A stretch of DNA of 64,000 bases from Myxacorys californica WJT36-NPBG1 (GCA_019359315.1 JAHHHO010000005.1:62001-126000); one strand, 5' to 3'. Positions 9,237 through 20,121 are shown, counted from the stretch's first letter. Translations and numbers: made by a program. Notes: generated by a model from the letters alone, not told the origin.

Positions 9237-9264
9237 GTAGGGACGCGATACATCGCGTCCCTAC
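9237..9264. repeat. palindromic REP-like element
   Basis: A perfect 13-bp inverted repeat, GTAGGGACGCGAT (9237-9249) against ATCGCGTCCCTAC (9252-9264), has a 2-base loop and lies 28 bases upstream of the maf ATG. No U tract follows. Very similar GTAGGGACGCGAT palindromes are common dispersed elements in filamentous cyanobacteria, from memory. In mRNA it would form a stable hairpin in the maf leader if transcription starts upstream. Confidence 0.75.
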
Positions 9265-9291
9265 GGGGCGGTGTATTTGTTGGTTTTTATC

Positions 9292-9945
9292 ATGATTCCT
9301 TTTGTCCTAGCATCTGCATCACCTGCCCGTAAACGATTGCTGCATACGGCGGGAATTGAACCATTGGTCTATCCCAGCGATTTTGATGAATCGCTGGTTA
9401 AGGTCACAAATCCATTAGGTTTAGTCGAAATTTTAGCGCAGGGAAAGGCAGAGGCAACGATGAGAGCGCTTTTTTCTCGCCAGGCGGAACTTCCATCAGG
9501 GTTCTTTTCCCGCAATCCAGGTTTAATTCTCGGTTGCGATTCGATCTTGGCGATTCAGGGTGAAATTCATGGCAAGCCTAGAGATGCTCAAGAGGCGATC
9601 GCGCGCTGGAAACTCATGCGCGGACAGATGGGCGAACTCTATACAGGTCATGCGCTCCTACGACCCTTCACGACCGAACAAGGCTCCTTGCTGCCCTATG
9701 CGCCGCTGGTGCGAACCCAAGTCACCCGGGTTTACTTTGCAGAAGTGAGCGATCGTCAAATTGAAGCGTATGTGGCGACCGGAGAACCACTTAACTGTGC
9801 TGGGTGCTTTGCTTTAGAGGGTCGGGGTGGCTTATTTGTCGAAAAGCTGGAAGGCTGTCATACCAATGTGATTGGTTTGAGCTTGCCGCTTTTACGCCAA
9901 ATGCTGAGCGAAGCAGGCGTTGATGTCATCGACTATTGGCGCTAA
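9292..9945 (+). CDS. maf: Maf family nucleotide pyrophosphatase
   Basis: Maf proteins hydrolyse nucleoside triphosphates, often modified ones such as m5UTP or dTTP, to the monophosphate and pyrophosphate. The N-terminal signature [12 protein letters not shown] is at residues 5-16, followed by DFDES, LGCDSIL and the C-terminal [18 protein letters not shown]. The ATG at 9292 puts the signature at the expected distance; a GTG at 9271 would add seven residues. Length is 217 residues. It follows a REP-like palindrome and is followed at once by short tandem repeats. Confidence 0.9.
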   Translation: MIPFVLASASPARKRLLHTAGIEPLVYPSDFDESLVKVTNPLGLVEILAQGKAEATMRALFSRQAELPSGFFSRNPGLILGCDSILAIQGEIHGKPRDAQEAIARWKLMRGQMGELYTGHALLRPFTTEQGSLLPYAPLVRTQVTRVYFAEVSDRQIEAYVATGEPLNCAGCFALEGRGGLFVEKLEGCHTNVIGLSLPLLRQMLSEAGVDVIDYWR

Positions 9946-9990
9946 GGACATTTAGATTCAGGACATTTAGATTCAGAACATTTAGATCCA
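9946..9990 (+). repeat. three tandem 15-bp repeats after maf
   Basis: GGACATTTAGATTCA occurs twice without a gap (9946-9960, 9961-9975), then a third copy with two substitutions (9976-9990). It begins directly after the maf stop. A shorter repeat GTCAGAGCA/GTCAGAGTA follows at 9991. It looks like replication slippage in the 3' untranslated region. Confidence 0.85.
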
Positions 9991-10075
9991 GTCAGAGCAG
10001 TCAGAGTATCGATGACTAAAACCGTGAAGATTTGCCCGCACTCCCAAATCGCTTCTTAAACTAGAGGTAACTCTG

Positions 10076-11143
10076 GTGTTCTTGCTGCGACGACTCCCCC
10101 AGTCTCCAACTTTTCTAACCGACGTGCCGAATTGGAACAAACTTATTTTGGACGAAACACATGTTGGACGAGTGGAGCGATCGAACCTGTTGTGCGATCG
10201 CTACGAAATTCGTAAACGACTCGGTCGGGGCGGATTTGGCGTTACCTTTCTAGCGCGAGATACTCAGCTTCCCGGAACGCCACTTTGCGTGATTAAGCAA
10301 CTGTGTCCTAAAGTGCGCGATCAAGGGCTATTAGAAAAGGCGCGTCAACGATTTGAACAAGAAGCCACCGTCTTAGGGCGGTTAGGTACTCATTCTCAAA
10401 TTCCGCATTTGCTGAATTATTTTGAGATTGAAGGCAAATTTTACTTGGTTCAAGAGTATGTCCACGGTTTGACGCTCAGTAAAAGCGTGCGTCGTACTGG
10501 AGCCTGGTCAGAAGAGAAGGTCAAATGCTTCTTAACCAGCTTCCTACCCGTTTTGCAGTACGTTCACAAAAATCAAGTGATTCACCGGGACATCAAGCCC
10601 TCAAATATTTTGTATTGCCCAGAGGATGGGCGCTTGGTGTTGATTGATTTTGGAGCGGTGAAAGAAAAGGTGATGACGGTCGATCCGGCGACCTGTCGAA
10701 CGTTTTCGACTCAGTTTATTGGAACCGTGGGATTTGCACCTCCAGAACAGCTTTCTCTGCGCTCTGTGTTTGCGACCGACCTCTATGCGTTAGGCATGAC
10801 CTGCCTCTTTCTGCTGACGAGTAAGCCACCTCTAGAGTTTGAATACGAACCGCGCACTGGAGAAATTTTGTGGCATCAAAATGTGCTGGTGAGCGATTAT
10901 TTTGGACAAGTCTTAGACCGAATGTTGAAGGTGTCGCTAAAAGAACGATATCAATCTGCCGAAGAAGTATTGAGGGCGTTGGAATTGGAGTCACACTTAG
11001 AGACGCTGCTGCCTTGTATGAACAATCAGCCCCTCGCTCCCCTTCCAGAGCCGCCCCAACCCGAAGAATTTATTTCCCCGATCGTTCGGACAGCAAACGC
11101 GATTCGCGAATGGCAAGCCCGCCTCAACACCAAACGCCCTTAA
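10076..11143 (+). CDS. serine/threonine protein kinase
   Basis: The product is a 355-residue Hanks-type kinase. It has the Gly loop LGRGGFGVTF at about 49-58, the ATP-binding Lys74 (CVIKQL), catalytic HRDIKPSN near residue 170, DFGAVK and APPEQ of the activation segment. The C-terminal tail of about 60 residues is Pro-rich (PLAPLPEPPQPEE) and has no recognisable sensor domain or membrane helix, so the kinase is likely cytoplasmic. GTG at 10076 has AGAGGT 6 bases upstream. An in-frame GTG at 10172 would start nearer the kinase domain. Substrate unknown. Confidence 0.9.
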   Translation: MFLLRRLPQSPTFLTDVPNWNKLILDETHVGRVERSNLLCDRYEIRKRLGRGGFGVTFLARDTQLPGTPLCVIKQLCPKVRDQGLLEKARQRFEQEATVLGRLGTHSQIPHLLNYFEIEGKFYLVQEYVHGLTLSKSVRRTGAWSEEKVKCFLTSFLPVLQYVHKNQVIHRDIKPSNILYCPEDGRLVLIDFGAVKEKVMTVDPATCRTFSTQFIGTVGFAPPEQLSLRSVFATDLYALGMTCLFLLTSKPPLEFEYEPRTGEILWHQNVLVSDYFGQVLDRMLKVSLKERYQSAEEVLRALELESHLETLLPCMNNQPLAPLPEPPQPEEFISPIVRTANAIREWQARLNTKRP

Positions 11144-11180
11144 GACGGAGACGGGCAACGCCCAATGACAGAACCCTAGA

Positions 11181-14100
11181 TCAGCCCGTGTTTCTCATTC
11201 CAGCAGCAATACCATTGATCGTCAGGAGTGCGCCCCGGAGCAGTTCGCCTTTGCTGTAGCGCGATCGCACCACACCAGATGCGGCTAATGTCTTGTGCTG
11301 CCGCAGCCGCTTTAATAGCGACACCTGCAAAAACCCAAGCGGAACGATCGTTCCGTTGCGTAACTGCACCGATCGCTGCAACTCGGGATCGCCGTCTAGC
11401 AACCGCTTGTGCCCGGTAATGGTCAGCACCAGTTCGCGAGTGAGATAAAACTCGTTACAAATCTGCTCGAACACAGGCGCAAACCGCTCTCGATCCTCTG
11501 GAAGCGTCAGTTCTTGAACGTAATAACTCGCAATTTGAAGATCGACTTTAGAGAGCGTCATCTCAACTCGTGAGATCGCCATTCTAAAGAACGCCCACTT
11601 GTAATAGAAATAGCGCATCAGAGCAAGATGTTTATCAGGGTTTTCGTCGAGAAACATCTTTAGTGCCGTCCCGACTCCATACCAGGAGGGCAACAAAAAT
11701 CGGCTCTGCGTCCAGCTAAATACCCAAGGAATGGCTCGCAGGCTGCCAAGATCTTTTTTGCCGCCGCGCCGAGCAGGGCGAGAGCTAATTTGCAGTTGGC
11801 TAATTTCTTCAATCGGGGTGACTTGATGGAAGAAATCAATAAAATCGGGCTGTTCGTAAATCAGAGCACGGTAGTGAGCGCGCGATCGCTCTGCCAATTC
11901 TTCCATCACTTCATGCCACGGCTGGATATCGTCAAATCCGGTTCGCAGCAAACTTCCCTGAATCACCGCTGTGGTGACGGTTTCCAAGTTATAGAGTGCC
12001 AACTCCTGCAATGAATACTTCGACGCCAACACCTCTCCCTGTTCGGTAATTTTGATGCGACCGTTTACACTCCGTCCAGGTTGCGCCAAAATCGCTTCGT
12101 AAGCCGGACCACCGCCCCGTCCCACCGAGCCGCCGCGCCCGTGGAAGATTCTCAGCGCCACCCCATAGCGATCGGCGATCGTTTGTAGGGCTTGCTGGGC
12201 CTTGTGAATTTCCCAATTGCTGCTGAGAAAGCCAGAATCTTTGTTGCTGTCAGAGTAGCCCAGCATCACCTCTTGCAGCGAAAACTGGGGGAGATCCTCT
12301 GGGTGGTTTTTCCGCTGTTCGTACTGCTCAAATCCACCCGACAACATGGCTCGATAAAACGGTAGCTCAAACACGCCTGTCATGACTCCCGGCGCTTTCT
12401 GCAAGTCCTCTACGGTTTCAAAGAGCGGCACCACTCGCAGCGTGCCAATTCCAGTCACAGGATCGTACAGCCCGGCTTCTTTGGCGAACAGCAATACTTC
12501 CAGCAAGTCACTCAAGTCATGGCTCATGCTGATGATGTAAGTGTGGCAGATGTCAAGACCAAACTCCTGCTGCAACTTGCGCACCATACGGAAGGTTGCG
12601 ATCGCTTCCTGAGTCCGCTCTGAAAACGGCATCCCGGCCGGGATCAACGGTCTGCGAGTTTGCAGTTCGGTGATCAGCCAGTCGCACCGTTCTGCTTCGG
12701 TCATCTCGTTGTATGACTTCGGCAGCACTTGCAGGTACTCCACAATCTCGTTCATCGTCTCCGCGTGGCGCGGGCTTTCTTGGCGGATGTCGAGATGAGA
12801 CAGATTGAACCCAAAAATTTCGACTTGAGCGATCAGATGCTCCAAATCGCGGCAGCTTAAGCCCGTTTCAGCTAAATTGCGCTGAATCAGGTGAAGTTCG
12901 GCCAGAAAGTCGGTTCCAGACCGATAATACGTCGATTCGTCGTATTCCGGGACATCCTGCTGGAGGCAGTCCCCGCCAGAGAGAATCTGGTTGCGATCGT
13001 GAGTGTTCTGCAACCGCTGGCTAATATAGGCCAGCTTTAAGCGATAGGGTTCCTGGCGGTAGCGAATTGCCAATTGATCGTACACAGCGGGCATTCGCTG
13101 CTGGTCTTGCTCTAGCGACTCCAATAGATCAGGCAGAACGTCGCTCCAGTGCAGCGATAAGCTGAGCAAATCACTCAGGCGCTTCACCGATTCGAGATAT
13201 TTCTCTAGAATCGTCTGACGCTGATAGCAGGCCGTTTGCCAGGTGACCTGAGACGTGACCGATGGATTGCCATCGCGATCGCTGCCTACCCAAGAGCCAA
13301 ATTGACAGAAGTTTCGTCGGGGCATCTGCATGGCTGGAAAGGAGGCATGAACCGTCTGCTCTAGCCGTTTGGAAAGATGCGGGATCGCATCAAACAGAAC
13401 TTCGCGGAAGTAGTGCAAGGCGTTATCGACTTCATCTAAAACCGTCGGCTTAAATTGATGCAGTTCATCAGTGCGCCACCACAGGCGAATCTCTTCCGTT
13501 AACTGCTCTCGCAGGGCATCCGCGTCCCACGATGCCGCTAGGCCCATTGCTTTGAGGCTATCTTCTACCCGGTCAAGTTCTCGTAAGATTTTGACAATCC
13601 GGCGCTGCTTATCGCGAATTGTGGGGCGCACAATCTCGGTCGGATGGGCGGTAAAGACGAGCCACACATCCAACTGATTGATCAGCCGTTGGATCTGCTG
13701 AGGCGGAACGTTGAGTTGCCGCAATCGCGGAAATAACCAGCGAAAGGTTCCGATTTCACGGCGAGAGGCATCTTCATGCAGACTGCGCTCTAGAAAATCG
13801 GCTTCGGGTCGATTGGTTAGTTCTTCATCCTGGCGGCCGCTGCTCTTGGGTTTCTGCGACGGAACGCCCTCACTAGCAACTCGATACTGAATTTGCTGGT
13901 CTCGCTGCTCGTAGTGTTGCTCAACAATGTTGATTAATTGAAAATAAAGCGCAAAGGCGCGGGCAGCCCGAATCGCCTCATTGAGATCGAGCTTTTCGAC
14001 GACCTGCAACACTTCTGATCCGGTGAATGTGTTCGCTTGTCCTTCGGGGGAACACATATGTCTTAGTTGATTGAGCAAATCAACGAGTTCTTGACCGCAC

Positions 14101-14297
14101 TCCTGTTGCAAAACAGCTTCCCAGAGATCCTCAACTGTTTTAACCCGAAGCCGCAAAAATAAATCAGACGTCATTAAATTATCAGACGTTATTAAATTAT
14201 CAGAGGCCACCGATGCAACGTCTTCGGGTTGAGGTGAGGTAAAGCTGATATCTGTGACGAGACCAGAATCATCTTGTGAGGGGAGGAGTGAACTCAT
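11181..14297 (-). CDS. ppc: phosphoenolpyruvate carboxylase
   Basis: PEP carboxylase forms oxaloacetate from PEP and bicarbonate, the main anaplerotic step in cyanobacteria. Diagnostic motifs are [13 protein letters not shown] (catalytic His), [31 protein letters not shown] and the invariant C-terminal RNTG. The ATG at 14297 gives 1038 residues, matching cyanobacterial enzymes of about 1010-1035. A GTG at 14405 would add 36 residues and has no ribosome-binding site. Near the N-terminus, an 18-base in-frame tandem duplication (about 14163-14206) yields SDNLIT followed by SDNLMT, in a region that is variable in the family. It lies 132 bases downstream of a small membrane-protein gene on the same strand. 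Confidence 0.97.
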   Translation of the reverse strand: MSSLLPSQDDSGLVTDISFTSPQPEDVASVASDNLITSDNLMTSDLFLRLRVKTVEDLWEAVLQQECGQELVDLLNQLRHMCSPEGQANTFTGSEVLQVVEKLDLNEAIRAARAFALYFQLINIVEQHYEQRDQQIQYRVASEGVPSQKPKSSGRQDEELTNRPEADFLERSLHEDASRREIGTFRWLFPRLRQLNVPPQQIQRLINQLDVWLVFTAHPTEIVRPTIRDKQRRIVKILRELDRVEDSLKAMGLAASWDADALREQLTEEIRLWWRTDELHQFKPTVLDEVDNALHYFREVLFDAIPHLSKRLEQTVHASFPAMQMPRRNFCQFGSWVGSDRDGNPSVTSQVTWQTACYQRQTILEKYLESVKRLSDLLSLSLHWSDVLPDLLESLEQDQQRMPAVYDQLAIRYRQEPYRLKLAYISQRLQNTHDRNQILSGGDCLQQDVPEYDESTYYRSGTDFLAELHLIQRNLAETGLSCRDLEHLIAQVEIFGFNLSHLDIRQESPRHAETMNEIVEYLQVLPKSYNEMTEAERCDWLITELQTRRPLIPAGMPFSERTQEAIATFRMVRKLQQEFGLDICHTYIISMSHDLSDLLEVLLFAKEAGLYDPVTGIGTLRVVPLFETVEDLQKAPGVMTGVFELPFYRAMLSGGFEQYEQRKNHPEDLPQFSLQEVMLGYSDSNKDSGFLSSNWEIHKAQQALQTIADRYGVALRIFHGRGGSVGRGGGPAYEAILAQPGRSVNGRIKITEQGEVLASKYSLQELALYNLETVTTAVIQGSLLRTGFDDIQPWHEVMEELAERSRAHYRALIYEQPDFIDFFHQVTPIEEISQLQISSRPARRGGKKDLGSLRAIPWVFSWTQSRFLLPSWYGVGTALKMFLDENPDKHLALMRYFYYKWAFFRMAISRVEMTLSKVDLQIASYYVQELTLPEDRERFAPVFEQICNEFYLTRELVLTITGHKRLLDGDPELQRSVQLRNGTIVPLGFLQVSLLKRLRQHKTLAASGVVRSRYSKGELLRGALLTINGIAAGMRNTG

Positions 14298-14429
14298 AAA
14301 AGATAGTCCAGCAGGAGTCTTAGATGGGTAAAGCGAGAAGGGAAGAGAAAATGAGCTAACGCGCGAAGATGCAGTTAGAATTTCTGAATTATCGGATAAC
14401 TGCACTCAAAACTCAAAGTTCAGAAAAAG

Positions 14430-14669
14430 CTAACTTTGATCGGTCGGCGTATCCGAATCCTCAGAGAAATCTAGCGTGGGTAGGCGATCGCCGCGAAAAA
14501 CCTCCTCGCTCATCGCGCCGACCTCTGCGATCGCTCGCGCTAGGGCTTGTGCGCTCACGAGTCCAACTAATACGGGAACGGTTGCCACACTTAGAGCAAT
14601 TTCTGAAGGAATAAATCCAAATAAAAGCGAGTCACGAGATTGAGCGGAGGACGAATCAGTAGACTGCAT
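14430..14669 (-). CDS. small conserved membrane protein upstream of ppc
   Basis: This 79-residue protein has a polar Ser-rich N-terminus, one hydrophobic segment (EIALSVATVPVLVGLVSAQALA, split by Pro) and a soluble C-terminus (AEVGAMSEEVFRGDRLPTLDF). The ATG at 14669 has AGGA about 9 bases upstream. Composition and layout look like a real cyanobacterial small protein and I recall similar sequences, but I cannot name a function. It is transcribed toward ppc and may share its transcript. Confidence 0.65.
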   Translation of the reverse strand: MQSTDSSSAQSRDSLLFGFIPSEIALSVATVPVLVGLVSAQALARAIAEVGAMSEEVFRGDRLPTLDFSEDSDTPTDQS

Positions 14670-15100
14670 CGATAGTAATCCTGAATGGGCTGCTAATTAG
14701 TGATTAAAGTAGCGGTTAGCCAACCTTATTAAAGAAAATTGGGAGCCAAATCGTAAGTTTCAAGGTCTTAAAGTGGCTAATTTTAGCGTTGTTCTTGTAC
14801 ACTTCTGTCTGACGGCGATGTCTGGTAGCAAAAAACACCCCAAATTTCGGAATCACCTTTTCAATATGAAATTATAATTCTGCATAACACTTAAAAATGC
14901 ATACCACTGAAAAGGCCGCAGGAGTGAAAAACTACTTCACCAATGCGACGGCTTGTGCTTACCATAGCAAAGAAAAGATTGCGAAAAACATAAAGTCAGC
15001 GTAAAAGCATCGACGTAAAACCTAAGGTGTATCGATAGGCACCGATATCGCGCAGAGCGCAATCCCGAAGAAACCGCAGCCGTCAGTCGAATAGAGCAAC
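14670..15100. other. spacer upstream of the DUF1574 gene, with one partial dispersed repeat
   Basis: This 431-base divergent spacer holds no supported gene. At about 15053-15085 the sequence GCGCAGAGCGCAATCCC matches the core of the dispersed repeat seen at 43941, 43981 and 49043. No convincing NtcA site or terminator was found. Confidence 0.4.
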
Positions 15101-18100
15101 TTGATGTTAAATCCCCCTGAGTCTAAGCTATCTGTGTCCGACCCGATTCGCCGTCAGCCGTCGTTGATGCAGTGGCTCCACCGAGTCGCTGGAGTGCCTA
15201 ACGTTCTAATTCAAGTTCGCATACGCGGCAACAACTTGTACATCCTTTACGAAGCGAAAGAATGTCCTAGCCAGTCCACGGTCTTGGCTCAGATGGTGCA
15301 AGCCTTAGCAGAGACTAAGCTACAGCTCTTACTTCCAGCCGATCAGCCAACGGTGTATCAAGTTGTTCTCTACGGACGCGCTCAGGGTGAATCGCGCCCT
15401 CAGTGGGCAGAGGTGATTTATCTCGACCAGATTGAGCGGTATCTAGAAAAACTCCAAGAGGCTCAAGCCCAACGCCGCCCGATCGCGCTCGACTCGTCGA
15501 TGATCGTGTCGAATTTTAGTTTAGCGAAACAGGGTCACTCTGCTGCGATCGCGCGGTATCTCAGCGAAGCCTTTAGTAACTTAGGCGTCGCCGTTCGCGC
15601 CAATGTCAAGTCTGTCGTTCTGCCCGAAGACGCCAAGCTGCCCGAAATCGTGAATCTGTCTTCGGTTTTCACCAGTTCTCAATCGCTCACTCCCAAAGCA
15701 TTGCTGAACCGCTTGTGGGTGCTGTGCGAGTCCGCCTATAGCCCTGATCCATCGCTGATGGCAGAGCCAATCGCCCAAAAGCTGCGAGATCTCGAACTGC
15801 ATGGATTCCGCGATGCCATCGTCTTTAGCCAAGTCCGGGGAGAAGCAGAACCCGATTGGACGCTGAGAGTCGATCTGACACCGCCCAACGAGATGCTGAA
15901 AGAATGGGCGCGATGGGGCGATGTTGAAGCGCTGGCTCGTTTGTTTAATCGAGTTTTCTTTGAGCAGAGCATTCAGGTTTCTGTGGACTTGATGGACATT
16001 ACTCTGCATATTTCTTGCCAGGGGAAATCTGTACCCGACAAGCCGCGCGTTTTGGCGACCCTGCTGCCACTTTTAGAGACGATCGCGCCTCAAGGCATTC
16101 ACTGCGCCACAGTCTACGGCATCGGCAACGAAACTGGAGACCACGCTGATGAAGATCCTACCTCGCTTGCGCCAGCTTGGGTTGAGTGGATCAATTTACC
16201 TGCTGCTGAGCATCCAGCGCTCGCCGATTCGACTTCGGCGTTGGCGAAACAGGGCGATCTCAGCGCGATCGCCTTCCAACTGACACGTCTGCTCAATCCA
16301 GATCTAGATGTACAGTTAGCAACTGGCGGCATTCGGCTTCAGCTTCGTCAACGGGATGAGTTGATGCACATCATGACCGATGCGCCGACCTGCCCACCTC
16401 AGAACACGGTCACGACTACGGTTGTTGACTTGCTGAAATCTTTAGAATTGCCAGAACTGCAAGGGGCGCGAATTCATGGACGCCGTGCAGGGCAATCACG
16501 CCCCTTGTGGAGTTACGGGGTTGATTTTGTCTGGAACGACTCTTCTATCGCACTCCGCGCCAATCGTCTTGTTCCTGAAGCGACGCCCGAATTTGCCGCA
16601 TCGGATGCCTATGTCGGCGATTTGCTCAGCAAAGATCCGGAAACGTTGACTGTCCGACCCGATCTGAGTGGAGATAATCCGGTCTTTCGTCATCGAGTCG
16701 TTGATGCCTTGCAACGATTGCTGGTGCGATCGCAACTCTTCATGCTAGAGACGCCGACCGCGTTAGCGGCATATGAAAAGCCAAAATCCATTCTTAGTCA
16801 TGAACGCAAAGTTGCGATCGTCTGGGGAACCTTGGGACTACTGCTGACCTTGCAATCCGATTGGGTGCTAGGGCAACTCGTAAAATCCCAAGCTCAAGCG
16901 CCCCCGGAACCCTCTCCAACGCTCCCGGCTGCCTCACCGACGAGTACGTCGCAGCCGTTAAATCTACCACAAGTCTCTTTGCAAAAGTCCTCTGGGTTTA
17001 GCGGCGAGCAGGGCGCAAGTTCCTCTGGCTTTACCCAGGATGGACAAACAGAATTAGCCACTCCGACCGAGTCACCCACCCCAACAGAGAGCACTCCCAG
17101 AGCGCTGCTAGCGTCCCCTCTAAGGCCCAAAGCGGCTGTTGATCCCGCGCGATCGCCCTATCCTACGTTCAACGCCAATCAACTCAACGAAAAACTCGTT
17201 TTGTATCGTCAGTATGTGTCCCAGTTCGGTGCGCCCGATATTTTGATTGTGGGCAGTTCTAGAGCGATGAGAGGCATTGATCCCGTCATTCTTCAGCAGA
17301 CGTTGGCAACGCAAGGGTATCCGAATTTAAAGATCTTTAACTTTGGCGTGAACGGGGCAACCGCGCAGGTGATTGATTTAATTGTGCGGCGGATCTTGCC
17401 CTCTGAGAAAATGCCGAAACTCATCTTAGTGGGTGATGGTTCACGGGCCTTTAACGGCGGCAAAGCCGATGCGACGTTCAATGCGATCGCGTCTTCGCCA
17501 GGTTTCAAAAAGCTTCCCGATGCTTCAACGGCTTCGGTTACGGTGGCAACGACGCCCACTGAAGCCTTTACCAAACCTCTAGAAACAATTTCTCAGACTA
17601 ATTCCGTTGTGGCTGATAGCTATCAAGCGGTGAACAATCAGCTCAACGGGGTGTTGAGCAACCTTTCAACCCTTTATGTGCACCGAGAGAAACTGGTTAC
17701 ATTCTTACAGAATGGGTTGAAAGGTCGCTTGAGCCAGTCCTCGGCAGACAGTGAAGAGACGATCGTCTCAGACGGACAAGGGCTAATTGACATCAACGGA
17801 TTCCTACCACTCTCGGTTCGGTTTAACCCAGCGACTTACTATCAAAAGTATTCGCGGGTTCCAGGTAACAGCGACGCAGATTACGCTAATTTCTCGTTAG
17901 AAGGGCAGCAGTTTGAGGCACTAAAGTCGTTGGTTGCCTTTACGCGATCGCGAAAAATCCCCCTCGTCTTTGTCAATTTGCCCCTCACCGAAGCGCATCT
18001 CGATCCGTTCCGTCGAGAGCGCGAACAGCATTTTCAGCAAAAAATGCTGCAAGTGTCAGGGGAATTAGGCTTCACCTACCGCGACCTGTTGGACAACTGG

Positions 18101-18211
18101 AAAACTGAGAATGATCTCTTCTCCGATCCCAGCCATCTCAATCGCTACGGGGCTTATGTTGTATCTCAACATCTTGCTAAAGACCCGCTGATCCCGTGGG
18201 TCAAGCGATAG
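15101..18211 (+). CDS. DUF1574 large membrane-anchored SGNH hydrolase-like protein
   Basis: The product is 1036 residues with a bipartite plan. Residues 1 to about 560 contain several related modules (each with an RIRGNNLYILYE or IRLQLRQRDEL strand and a GRAQGESRPQW or GRRAGQSRPLW end). A single transmembrane segment is at about 570-590 (VAIVWGTLGLLLTLQSDWVLG). A Pro/Ser/Thr-rich linker to about 690 leads to an SGNH-like domain: GSSRAMRGIDP near 717, FNFGVNGAT near 746 and DPSHLNRYGA near 1008, carrying the expected Ser, Gly/Asn and Asp-His. The hydrolase half is probably periplasmic. DUF1574 proteins have been linked to polysaccharide acylation by resemblance to AlgX/DltD; this is inference. 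Confidence 0.8.
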   Translation: MMLNPPESKLSVSDPIRRQPSLMQWLHRVAGVPNVLIQVRIRGNNLYILYEAKECPSQSTVLAQMVQALAETKLQLLLPADQPTVYQVVLYGRAQGESRPQWAEVIYLDQIERYLEKLQEAQAQRRPIALDSSMIVSNFSLAKQGHSAAIARYLSEAFSNLGVAVRANVKSVVLPEDAKLPEIVNLSSVFTSSQSLTPKALLNRLWVLCESAYSPDPSLMAEPIAQKLRDLELHGFRDAIVFSQVRGEAEPDWTLRVDLTPPNEMLKEWARWGDVEALARLFNRVFFEQSIQVSVDLMDITLHISCQGKSVPDKPRVLATLLPLLETIAPQGIHCATVYGIGNETGDHADEDPTSLAPAWVEWINLPAAEHPALADSTSALAKQGDLSAIAFQLTRLLNPDLDVQLATGGIRLQLRQRDELMHIMTDAPTCPPQNTVTTTVVDLLKSLELPELQGARIHGRRAGQSRPLWSYGVDFVWNDSSIALRANRLVPEATPEFAASDAYVGDLLSKDPETLTVRPDLSGDNPVFRHRVVDALQRLLVRSQLFMLETPTALAAYEKPKSILSHERKVAIVWGTLGLLLTLQSDWVLGQLVKSQAQAPPEPSPTLPAASPTSTSQPLNLPQVSLQKSSGFSGEQGASSSGFTQDGQTELATPTESPTPTESTPRALLASPLRPKAAVDPARSPYPTFNANQLNEKLVLYRQYVSQFGAPDILIVGSSRAMRGIDPVILQQTLATQGYPNLKIFNFGVNGATAQVIDLIVRRILPSEKMPKLILVGDGSRAFNGGKADATFNAIASSPGFKKLPDASTASVTVATTPTEAFTKPLETISQTNSVVADSYQAVNNQLNGVLSNLSTLYVHREKLVTFLQNGLKGRLSQSSADSEETIVSDGQGLIDINGFLPLSVRFNPATYYQKYSRVPGNSDADYANFSLEGQQFEALKSLVAFTRSRKIPLVFVNLPLTEAHLDPFRREREQHFQQKMLQVSGELGFTYRDLLDNWKTENDLFSDPSHLNRYGAYVVSQHLAKDPLIPWVKR

Positions 18212-18237
18212 AAGAGAATTATTCTCGCCTTACCGAC

Positions 18238-19032
18238 CTACCAAAGCTGAGAAAGCCCCAGCGTCCACTCCTGAGCCATCTTCACACCCGAAGGTGATGT
18301 GAGATTGTAGTGCAAGGGCGTGATGGTGATGTAGTTTTCCCGAATTGCTTCAACATCAGTCGGTGCAGTATCGGTTACATCAGGATCTTCAACATCTTCA
18401 AGCAACTCGCCCGCCAACCAGTAATAGATTTTGCCTCTTGGATCAACCCGTTTCTCAAATACATCAACATAGCGGCGGACGCCTTGCCGGGTAACGATCG
18501 TCCCTCGAATTTGATCCCGCTCGACTGGAGGCACATTGACATTGAGCAACGTTAACGTCAACGGATGTTTTGCAAGCTGTTGCACTAACGCGCAAGCAAA
18601 ATCGGCGGCAGGCTGGAAGTCACGAGAGGAAAAGCTCGTTAGACTGAGCGCCACGCTAGGAAATCCCTCGATTAGCCCTTCCATCGCGGCGGATACGGTT
18701 CCTGAGTACAGCACGTCTGTTCCTAAATTGGCTCCGTGGTTGATTCCAGATAATACGAGTTCGGGCGGTTCATCCAACAGGGCCCAAATTGCCAACTTCA
18801 CGCAGTCTGACGGCGTGCCCGAACATGCCCAAACCTGAACCGAGGGATGAAAGAGTGATTCGATTTTTTCGGCTCGAATCGGCTGATGCAACGTCAGTCC
18901 ATGCCCGGTAGCAGACCGTTCGCGATCGGGGCAGACTACCGTTACCTGATGTCCCGCTTCTGCTAGGGTATTTGCTAAAGTCCGAATCCCTAGCGCATAA
19001 ACACCGTCATCGTTGCTGATCAGGAGTCTCAT
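18238..19032 (-). CDS. surE: 5'/3'-nucleotidase SurE
   Basis: SurE removes phosphate from nucleoside 5'- and 3'-monophosphates using a divalent metal. The start [10 protein letters not shown] holds the conserved Asp pair; [10 protein letters not shown] and [11 protein letters not shown] are further signature motifs. Choosing ATG 19032 gives 264 residues and the canonical N-terminus, with GGA 5 bases upstream; ATG 19041 adds three residues. It is divergent from pheS with a spacer of about 40 bases, so both promoters must overlap or lie in the neighbour. Confidence 0.95.
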   Translation of the reverse strand: MRLLISNDDGVYALGIRTLANTLAEAGHQVTVVCPDRERSATGHGLTLHQPIRAEKIESLFHPSVQVWACSGTPSDCVKLAIWALLDEPPELVLSGINHGANLGTDVLYSGTVSAAMEGLIEGFPSVALSLTSFSSRDFQPAADFACALVQQLAKHPLTLTLLNVNVPPVERDQIRGTIVTRQGVRRYVDVFEKRVDPRGKIYYWLAGELLEDVEDPDVTDTAPTDVEAIRENYITITPLHYNLTSPSGVKMAQEWTLGLSQLW

Positions 19033-19073
19033 TGAATCCATTACACTGATATAGACAAACGCACTTTCTTAGT

Positions 19074-20075
19074 ATGACTGCTCAGACGATCGAACTCGAA
19101 GCGCAATTAGACGCAATCCGGCAAGAAGCTCAAGCCGCGATCGCGACCGCGACCTCTCTTGACCAACTCGAACAACTGCGCGTGAAGTATATGGGCAAGA
19201 AGGGTCCCATTCCGCAAGTGCTAGGCGGTATGGGAAAGCTCGATCCGGCTGAGCGTCCCCGGATTGGGGCACGAGCCAACGAGGTGAAAGAAGCGATTCA
19301 AGCCGACCTCGATCGCAAGAAAACCGACCTGCAAACGGCAGCGATTCAGGCGCAGCTTGAGGCAGAAACCCTTGATGTGACGATGCCAGGAGTGTATCGA
19401 TCGCAGGGCAGAATCCATCCGCTCAACGGCACGATCGATCAAGTGCTTGATATTTTCGTGGGCTTGGGCTATACCGTAGCCGAAGGTCCCGAAATGGAGA
19501 CCGATTACTATAACTTCGAAGCGCTGAATTTCTTGCCCGACCATCCCGCACGGGATATGCAAGACACGCTCTATTTGCCGGATGGAAACCTGCTGAGAAC
19601 TCATACTTCGACCGTGCAGATTCGCTACATGGAGACGAACGATCCTCCAATTCGAGTTGCGGTTCCGGGTCGTGTCTATCGTCGCGATACCGTCGATGCC
19701 ACTCACTCTGCCGTATTTAACCAGATTGAAATTTTAGCGATCGATGAAGGCATCACTTTCACCGATCTAAAAGGCACAATCAAAGTGTTCTTGCAAGAAC
19801 TATTTGGCGATGTCGAAATTCGCTTCCGTCCTAGCTTTTTCCCGTTTACAGAACCTTCGGCTGAAGTGGATGTGCGATGGAAGGGGCGATGGCTGGAGAT
19901 TTTGGGATGCGGAATGGTTGATCCCAATGTATTGAAAGCCGTCGGTTATGATCCTGAAATCTACACCGGATTTGCCGCTGGGTTTGGAGTTGAACGGCTA
20001 GCAATGGTACTGCATCAAATTGACGACATTCGTAGGCTCTACAACAGCGATTTGAGGTTTCTGAAGCAATTCTAG
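19074..20075 (+). CDS. pheS: phenylalanine--tRNA ligase subunit alpha
   Basis: This is the catalytic alpha subunit of the alpha2-beta2 PheRS that charges tRNA-Phe. Residues 1-90 form the N-terminal coiled coil that contacts tRNA. The class II core includes [41 protein letters not shown] and motif 3 [14 protein letters not shown]. Length of 333 residues is normal. pheT is not adjacent, as is usual in cyanobacteria. The stop is followed by a short AGATGT/ACATCT hairpin without U tract. Confidence 0.97.
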   Translation: MTAQTIELEAQLDAIRQEAQAAIATATSLDQLEQLRVKYMGKKGPIPQVLGGMGKLDPAERPRIGARANEVKEAIQADLDRKKTDLQTAAIQAQLEAETLDVTMPGVYRSQGRIHPLNGTIDQVLDIFVGLGYTVAEGPEMETDYYNFEALNFLPDHPARDMQDTLYLPDGNLLRTHTSTVQIRYMETNDPPIRVAVPGRVYRRDTVDATHSAVFNQIEILAIDEGITFTDLKGTIKVFLQELFGDVEIRFRPSFFPFTEPSAEVDVRWKGRWLEILGCGMVDPNVLKAVGYDPEIYTGFAAGFGVERLAMVLHQIDDIRRLYNSDLRFLKQF

Positions 20076-20121
20076 ATGTAAAAACATCTCTGTCGTAAAT
20101 TTCGATGTTGTAGATGGAAGT

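Noticed and set aside
11790-12216. ORFs on either strand inside ppc
   Set aside because: Shadows of the long, motif-rich ppc reading frame.
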